DNA of 64,000 nucleotides from Paenibacillus sinopodophylli (GTDB lineage Bacteria; Bacillota; Bacilli; Paenibacillales; Paenibacillaceae), in assembly GCF_005930355.1 (NCBI RefSeq), contig NZ_VDBO01000001.1:343239-407238 (forward strand). Reading direction: 5' to 3'. How positions within the stretch are numbered: the first letter of the stretch is position 1; every line of letters starts with the position of its first letter. Positions 53,563-64,000 of the stretch are shown here, in pieces. The notes under the pieces were generated by a model. That model was not told the origin of the DNA. It saw only the letters and a list, made by a program, of their open reading frames with translations, and did not search any database. The translations under genes and the position numbers were made by a program.

Positions 53563-54518
53563 GTGACCGTAATCATACTCAAAAAATCATTCTCATCAAG
53601 CGCAAAACGCGTCTAGAGGAATTAGTAGTGCGTCATCATACTATTTCGCAAGCACAGTTCTATATCGAGAGGCTTGGTGCCGACTTCAGTGATTATTTGA
53701 TCGAGGATGAGATTTATAGAAAGGCTATTGCAGAAGTTTCTAATGACCTGAGTGCTTTCGGCAGGTTGCAGTTGATTGAGCGTGAGCACATTCAGCAGTA
53801 TATATTTGGTAAGCAGGATATTGTCGTTGTTGTTGGACAGGATGGCCTTGTCGCCAATACATTGAAATACTTGCAGGAGCAGCCATTAATAGGCGTTAAC
53901 TCTGATCCTGTTCGCTTTGATGGTCATCTGCTCCCGTTTACGACCAAGGATATTAGGGTTATTGTGCCAGATGTGCTCAAGAATAGAAGACAGGTAAAAG
54001 AAGTAACGTTGGCACAGGCTCAGTTGAACGATGGACAGGTGCTGTATGGCGTCAACGATCTTTTTGTTGGGAGGAGGACACATATGTCAGCACGATACCA
54101 CCTTACCATTAATCAACTAAGCGAGCAGCAGTCCTCAAGTGGGATTATTATATCGACGGGCCTTGGTGCAACGGGCTGGTTTAGGAGCGTGCTGGCTGGT
54201 GCGGCCGGAATCGTAAGAGGAGAGATGAATCAGTCAGCACATAGCAGTGTAAGCGAGTGGAATGTGGAAGTGAATGATTTCACTTGGCAGTCTCCGTATC
54301 TCTATTTCACAGTAAGAGAGCCTTTCCCTAGTCAAACAACGGCAACAAAGCTTGTATTCGGTCAGATTCATGACAGCAAGCCGCTGCGGATAACGTCTCA
54401 AATGCCTGAGGACGGAGTGATCTTCAGCGATGGTGTAGAGAGCGATTATTTGGCGTTCAATTCAGGTGTAGAAGCGACGATTGGCATAGCGAATAGAAAA
54501 GGGCAGCTAATTGTGTAG
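53559..54518 (+). CDS. divergent NAD-kinase-like protein paired with SPFH protein
   Basis: 319 residues. About 80 N-terminal helical residues (VRHHTISQAQFYIERLGADFSDYLIEDEIYRKAI) precede an NAD-kinase/diacylglycerol-kinase-type core: VVVVGQDGLVANTLKYL near 89-105 in place of GGDGT, PLIGVNSDPVRFDG near 108-121, YGVNDLFVGRRTHMSARYHL near 168-187 in place of the NE motif, and SSGIIISTGLGATGW near 195-209 in place of TPTGSTAY. The catalytic Asp of GxDG is kept but the first Gly becomes Gln. Substrate could be NAD, a nucleotide or a lipid; coupling to SPFH suggests a membrane-domain role. Often labelled sugar kinase in databases, as far as I recall. Confidence 0.8.
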   Translation: MSDRNHTQKIILIKRKTRLEELVVRHHTISQAQFYIERLGADFSDYLIEDEIYRKAIAEVSNDLSAFGRLQLIEREHIQQYIFGKQDIVVVVGQDGLVANTLKYLQEQPLIGVNSDPVRFDGHLLPFTTKDIRVIVPDVLKNRRQVKEVTLAQAQLNDGQVLYGVNDLFVGRRTHMSARYHLTINQLSEQQSSSGIIISTGLGATGWFRSVLAGAAGIVRGEMNQSAHSSVSEWNVEVNDFTWQSPYLYFTVREPFPSQTTATKLVFGQIHDSKPLRITSQMPEDGVIFSDGVESDYLAFNSGVEATIGIANRKGQLIV

Positions 54519-54690
54519 CTGCCCTTTCGTTATAGACTTATGGTTTTCAAATGCCGCAGCATCCTGTCAACAAGAGTTAAGGCGCAACTGGGGGAGTTGC
54601 GTAGTAATTGGGATAACCTATGGTGACATAGATTAAACGGAATGGCTGAATAAGTGAGGTGTATGCCATGTACCATACGGGAAAGCAATC

Positions 54691-55053
54691 ATGAAGCTGA
54701 TGATCTATTTAATCATGCTGTTAATTGGACTTCCAGCAGTGTTATTCTCAGTGCTCGTCATGGGATTGACAGAAGACTTGAAATCAGGTGTAATGATGCT
54801 TTTGTCTGCGTCAGCCTTATTTATACTAATTAGATTAAACTATACTCCGACAGCACATGAGCCTAGACAAACAACTCGACGTAGATATAGGCTAAAAGAA
54901 GACATCGATTTTGGGAGAATCATACCAAAAGCTAACAGGGCGACACTTCCACCACCACCACTGTGCGATATTTACAGAGAGATGAATGTTCAGGACGTTG
55001 AGACGGAAGAGTTATACCGCCTCATTATTGAATGTGATCCGCGTGGTGAATAG
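54691..55053 (+). CDS. small membrane protein of unknown function
   Basis: 120 residues with two hydrophobic helices: about 2-22 (KLMIYLIMLLIGLPAVLFSVLVMG) and about 31-48 (GVMMLLSASALFILIRL). A cytoplasmic tail of about 70 residues follows, rich in Arg and Thr then acidic (TTRRRYRLKEDIDFG..VETEELYRLIIECDPRGE). The ribosome site is weak. It is 170 bp after the SPFH pair and might belong with it. No family recognised. Confidence 0.65.
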   Translation: MKLMIYLIMLLIGLPAVLFSVLVMGLTEDLKSGVMMLLSASALFILIRLNYTPTAHEPRQTTRRRYRLKEDIDFGRIIPKANRATLPPPPLCDIYREMNVQDVETEELYRLIIECDPRGE

Positions 55054-55213
55054 GCTGTGTCGTTTCTTCCGATGATAGATTTGTAATGGTTCAAACATAA
55101 TGAAGTGTTCCGAATCGTAAGGATGATATTGACATATTAAAAATTATTAATCCCCTTTAACCCCTTATATCAGCTAAGATGTGCGAAAGCTAGTGAATAG
55201 GGGGATGATCAAT

Positions 55214-56107
55214 ATGGAGAAAAAACGTTGCTTATTTTGTTCAGAATATGTTCCTGTAGAGCCAAAAGGTGAGTTTGACCGTTTTCTTGGATGCCATTGT
55301 GCGCCAGAAAGCTCATATAGCCTGCAAAGAGAGCATTATGTCACGATTCATGCGCTGCCATATACAGTTAAAAATAAGCGATTTCCTATTATATCGGGTT
55401 ATATTAGGGAGAAGACGGATTGTGGAGATAAGGTTGTGCTCGGAGAGAACGATCTTCAGGCGATAACAGATGCGCCGACGATTCCAGTCACGATTGAGGA
55501 TAAGGAGCGACGTTTGCTCCAATTCATTTATCGGAATACGAAAGGTCCAGGTGACTCAGTACTTATTCAGCCGTTAAGTAATCATTTTAATCTGACCTAT
55601 TCGCCAAATCTGCAGGAGCTTGTTTATATTATTGAGAAGCTGAAAGAGGCACAGTTGTTGATTAGGGAGGGTTTGAACTTTAAACTCACGGATAGCGGCT
55701 GGAGTATTGCTGCAGCTAGTGCTGGAGGTAGTAAGCTGAAAGACTGCTGTGTGCTGCTGCCCGAAGACGAGGGGATGCGAGCAGAGTGGTTGGATCAAAT
55801 ATTTCCAAAAATTGAGCAGTGTGGATACCGTCCAAGGCTGTTTCAGCCATCGGAGCGGGAATATACAGACGCGTATTCACTGCTCGAGTATTCAGACTGC
55901 AAGCTTATGATTGCAGACTTATCGGAGCATTCTCCTGAGATTTATTTAGTCGCCGGAATCGGAATGGGCAAAAACATTCCAATCATATCGACGATGAGAA
56001 GCAGTGTCCAAGCGGAGGATTGTGTTCGAATGCCTGCTATACGGCCATTAATGTGGGAGAGCTCAGAGGAGCTGGCGATGCTATTGCAGCAACGCATAGC
56101 ACAATAG
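55214..56107 (+). CDS. zinc-ribbon / winged-helix / deoxyribosyltransferase- or TIR-like protein
   Basis: 297 residues from the ATG at 55214, behind AGGGGGATG. The N-terminus has four Cys in C-x2-C..C-x-C (6, 9, 27, 29), a likely zinc site. About residues 90-165 look like a winged helix (KERRLLQFIYRNTKGPGDSV..NLQELVYIIEKLKEAQLLIREG). The C-terminal part starts CVLLPEDEGMRAEWLDQIFPKIEQCGYRP near 179 and reaches MIADLSEHSPEIYLVAGIGMGKNIPIIS near 231-258. That pattern matches nucleoside 2-deoxyribosyltransferase/TIR-like folds (usual form ADLT-xx-NPNVYYELGIAHALGKPVILI). The usual catalytic Glu of YELG is replaced (YLVAG), so binding without catalysis is possible. Own terminator; no operon. Confidence 0.75.
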   Translation: MEKKRCLFCSEYVPVEPKGEFDRFLGCHCAPESSYSLQREHYVTIHALPYTVKNKRFPIISGYIREKTDCGDKVVLGENDLQAITDAPTIPVTIEDKERRLLQFIYRNTKGPGDSVLIQPLSNHFNLTYSPNLQELVYIIEKLKEAQLLIREGLNFKLTDSGWSIAAASAGGSKLKDCCVLLPEDEGMRAEWLDQIFPKIEQCGYRPRLFQPSEREYTDAYSLLEYSDCKLMIADLSEHSPEIYLVAGIGMGKNIPIISTMRSSVQAEDCVRMPAIRPLMWESSEELAMLLQQRIAQ

Positions 56108-56126
56108 AAATTGTATGCAGAGCAGC

Positions 56127-56158
56127 AAAAAACACACGCGACGTTCGGTGTGTTTTTT
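56127..56158 (+). terminator. intrinsic terminator after the zinc-ribbon/TIR-like gene
   Basis: AAAAAACACAC/GTGTGTTTTTT around a 10-nt loop, 20 bp after the stop. Confidence 0.8.
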
Positions 56159-56205
56159 GGTATTTATACATAAAAAATCAAATTGAAGCGATGATTTTAT
56201 AACTT

Positions 56206-56499
56206 TTAGCTGCACATGGAGGTGGGCTTGAGCGCAGCATTGAAAGCGGCACGGTTCTGCCATAGAAAAGAAACTATTTCGGCTTGTTCATTAAAGAAAT
56301 ATTCTTGCTTGTCCAAGTATTCGTCGCCAAGTCCATGAACACTGAAGCGTTCCTCGCCATAGCTCATCAAGGTCCACTGACCTCCGCGCTTTCGATCTTC
56401 GAATACGAGGTAAAACTTCTGGCCGTCTTGGTCCCATTGGGAAAATGCATTGAAGCTTTCTAGAATAGAAGCAATGTCTGTTTTCTTTTTAATCAGCAT
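56206..56499 (-). CDS. small conserved hypothetical protein
   Basis: 97 residues, ATG at 56499 after AAAGAGGAG. Mixed alpha/beta, aromatic-rich: FNAFSQWDQDGQKFYLVFEDRKRGGQWTLMSYGEERFSVHGLGDEYLDKQEYFFNEQAEIVSFLWQNR in outline, shown here by its short segments QKFYLVFEDRK, GQWTLMSYGEERF and EIVSFLWQNR. No signal, no membrane segment, one Cys at the C-terminus. I do not recognise a family. Confidence 0.72.
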   Translation of the reverse strand: MLIKKKTDIASILESFNAFSQWDQDGQKFYLVFEDRKRGGQWTLMSYGEERFSVHGLGDEYLDKQEYFFNEQAEIVSFLWQNRAAFNAALKPTSMCS

Positions 56500-56636
56500 G
56501 AATAATCTCCTCTTTCTGTATTGTAATAGTGGGAATATTTAGTTAGGTGTTTGCATAAGAACAACACAAGAATAAATGATTTTACTGAAAAAGTATGTCA
56601 AACGATAGGTGCGAAAAGTAGGAGTTTTTGACGAAG

Positions 56637-56668
56637 AAAGGCGCTTCTCTTTGTGGAGAAGCGCCTTT
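56637..56668 (-). terminator. intrinsic terminator, usable in both directions
   Basis: A 13-bp perfect stem AAAGGCGCTTCTC/GAGAAGCGCCTTT with a 6-nt loop; T-rich on both strands. It ends the VOC gene on the minus strand. Confidence 0.85.
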
Positions 56669-56691
56669 CTATTTAGGGAATCTAAATTTGG

Positions 56692-57120
56692 TTACGAACC
56701 AGCAGTTTCGTCCTCGCAGCTTAATTGCCATTCTATACCGAACTTATCGGTAAGCTGTCCGTAGCTTTTACTCCAGAAAGTGGGAGCAAGCTCCATTTTT
56801 ATTGTTCCATCCTGCGAAAGATTATCGAAAATAGTACGAATTTGTGCTTCGTCGGGGCTTAGTGCAGTGAGGTTGATGTTATTTCCTAAGTGGAAAGGCA
56901 TGCCTGGGAATACATCTGAGAACATGACAGTTTTCCCTAAGATCGAAACACGAGCATGCATAATGAGAGACTTCGCTTCTTCTGGCAGCGGGTGATCAGG
57001 ATTCGGAGGCATATCTCCAAATGTTGCCAAATGCGTAATTTCTGAATGGAATGCCTGCGCATAGAATTCAGCTGCTTCGCGACAGTTTCCGTTGAAGTTT
57101 AAATAAATTTCAAGTGACAT
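56692..57120 (-). CDS. VOC-superfamily (PhnB-like) protein
   Basis: 142 residues from the ATG at 57120, behind AAAGGGTG. Two beta-alpha-beta-beta-beta units of the vicinal oxygen chelate fold: IYLNFNGNCREAAEFYAQAFHSEI at the N-terminus, FGDMPPNPDHPLPEEAKSLIMHARVSILGKTVMFSDVFPG in the middle (its parts are MPPNPDHPLPEE and IMHARVSILGKTVMFSD), and TFWSKSYGQLTDKFGIEWQLSCE at the end. It matches the PhnB/3-demethylubiquinone-methyltransferase-like group common in Bacillota, which has no settled function despite its name. A resistance or isomerase role is possible, not shown. Confidence 0.87.
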   Translation of the reverse strand: MSLEIYLNFNGNCREAAEFYAQAFHSEITHLATFGDMPPNPDHPLPEEAKSLIMHARVSILGKTVMFSDVFPGMPFHLGNNINLTALSPDEAQIRTIFDNLSQDGTIKMELAPTFWSKSYGQLTDKFGIEWQLSCEDETAGS

Positions 57121-57301
57121 TCTAAACACCCTTTCAAACTGCAAATTTGTCATTGCTTGTCCCTGTTCCCTATTCTAGATTACCATTTAATGTTCATTTT
57201 GCAAATTCGAGAATATGTAATGAAATTAGCTCTCAACAATTACTAAAAGGTGTCTGTAGAGATTTCGATAATGAATGATTCTGCTCTGTGCCGGGATGAA
57301 A

Positions 57302-57332
57302 ATAAAAATGGCCCTCCGATTAAGGAGGACCA
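57302..57332 (-). terminator. intrinsic terminator of the YjcZ-type gene
   Basis: Minus strand: GGTCCTCC-TTAATC-GGAGGGCC (one G-U pair) followed by ATTTTTATT. Confidence 0.75.
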
Positions 57333-57344
57333 AGTTCGTTGCTA

Positions 57345-57455
57345 TTAATAGCCGCCGCCAAAAACGCCACAGCTACAAGCGATAATCACCAATAGGATGA
57401 AAAGCACGAGAATCGTTCCAGTGTTAGTGAAAGCACCACCTACATGACCGGACAT
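57345..57455 (-). CDS. YjcZ-family small sporulation protein
   Basis: 36 residues from the ATG at 57455, preceded by AAGGAGG; the longer open frame upstream has no ribosome site. MSGHVGGAFTNTG leads into one hydrophobic helix (ILVLFILLVIIACSC) and a Gly-rich end GVFGGGY. This Gly-start, single-helix, about 30-40-residue layout is the YjcZ family, small membrane proteins tied to sporulation. It is divergent from, and 340 bp away from, the collagen-like spore-surface candidate. Confidence 0.82.
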   Translation of the reverse strand: MSGHVGGAFTNTGTILVLFILLVIIACSCGVFGGGY

Positions 57456-57779
57456 TGTATACAGCACCTCCTTGCATGTTGAGTACTCAGTAATGTATGC
57501 CGATTTGTTACGGTGTGCTTGGGTGTTTGCACCGGTAGCAAATGATCCGTGATATGAACCTTGAATGAGGATCGTGGGAGTTGTCGTTTTTTTGTGCTGG
57601 ATAGGTGGATTGAATAGTCTTTTATCTTTGGAAAGACTCATTTAGAAGGCTTAAGTACAGTCAAACTTCTTTGCGCGTTCATTTAATAGCAATAAGGGAT
57701 TCATTTCGGCTAATGGAATAAAAGAGTTACTGGATGTTGTTTGATGATAAAAGTACTTGGATTCATATGACTATTTTGA

Positions 57780-64000
<6,221 letters not shown>

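Overview
The window reads as chromosomal DNA of an endospore-forming Bacillota, most likely Paenibacillus or a close relative. The basis is Bacillus-type gene sets (DnaD, the mtn methionine-salvage genes, a fused two-headed dynamin, parEC, a T-box leader, a YqkE-like protein), spore-related genes (GerM-type lipoprotein, a YjcZ-type 36-residue protein, a giant Gly-X-Thr collagen-like protein), an SLH-domain surface protein, and strong AGGAGG-type ribosome sites. No rRNA, tRNA, prophage, insertion sequence or CRISPR array was seen.

Layout. 1-5 kb: a membrane FtsH-like protease with an upstream exported partner, then 3-hydroxyacyl-CoA dehydrogenase, acetate kinase and DnaD. 5-8 kb: a MerR-methyltransferase fusion between two repeat-rich gene-poor intervals. 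8-17 kb: methionine salvage (mtnE, mtnWXB on the minus strand, mtnU on the plus strand) with proBAC and its proline-type T-box leader lodged between mtnE and mtnW. 17-20 kb: a LysR regulator divergent from leuCD, with a well-placed LysR box. 20-25 kb: cell-wall amidase, GerM lipoprotein, SLH protein. 25-38 kb: endonuclease III, a small conserved protein, the double dynamin, a heterodimeric ABC exporter, purT with an unusual leader, a chemoreceptor, a YqkE-like protein, and a 59-residue cysteine protein on the minus strand. 38-47 kb: parE-parC, MarR, and a minus-strand methyltransferase-RluA-CapA operon. 48-52 kb: a three-gene ribose-type sugar ABC importer. 52-57 kb: an SPFH protein overlapping a divergent NAD-kinase-like gene, small unknowns, and a zinc-ribbon protein with a deoxyribosyltransferase/TIR-like C-terminus. 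57.8-64 kb: the N-terminal 2,068 codons of a collagen-like gene that runs off the window.

How the genes work together. The clearest joint logic is in 8-17 kb: a proline-tRNA-sensing leader heads a transcript that makes proline (ProB, ProA, ProC) and then, with 1-4 nt overlaps, continues into RuBisCO-like MtnW, MtnX and MtnB. Methionine salvage may therefore be driven from a proline T-box instead of the S-box used for these genes in Bacillus. The most interesting uncharacterised units are the SPFH/NAD-kinase-like pair, the zinc-ribbon/TIR-like protein, the collagen gene with nearly proline-free triplets and nested duplications, and a dispersed about 90-bp intergenic element present once in each orientation.
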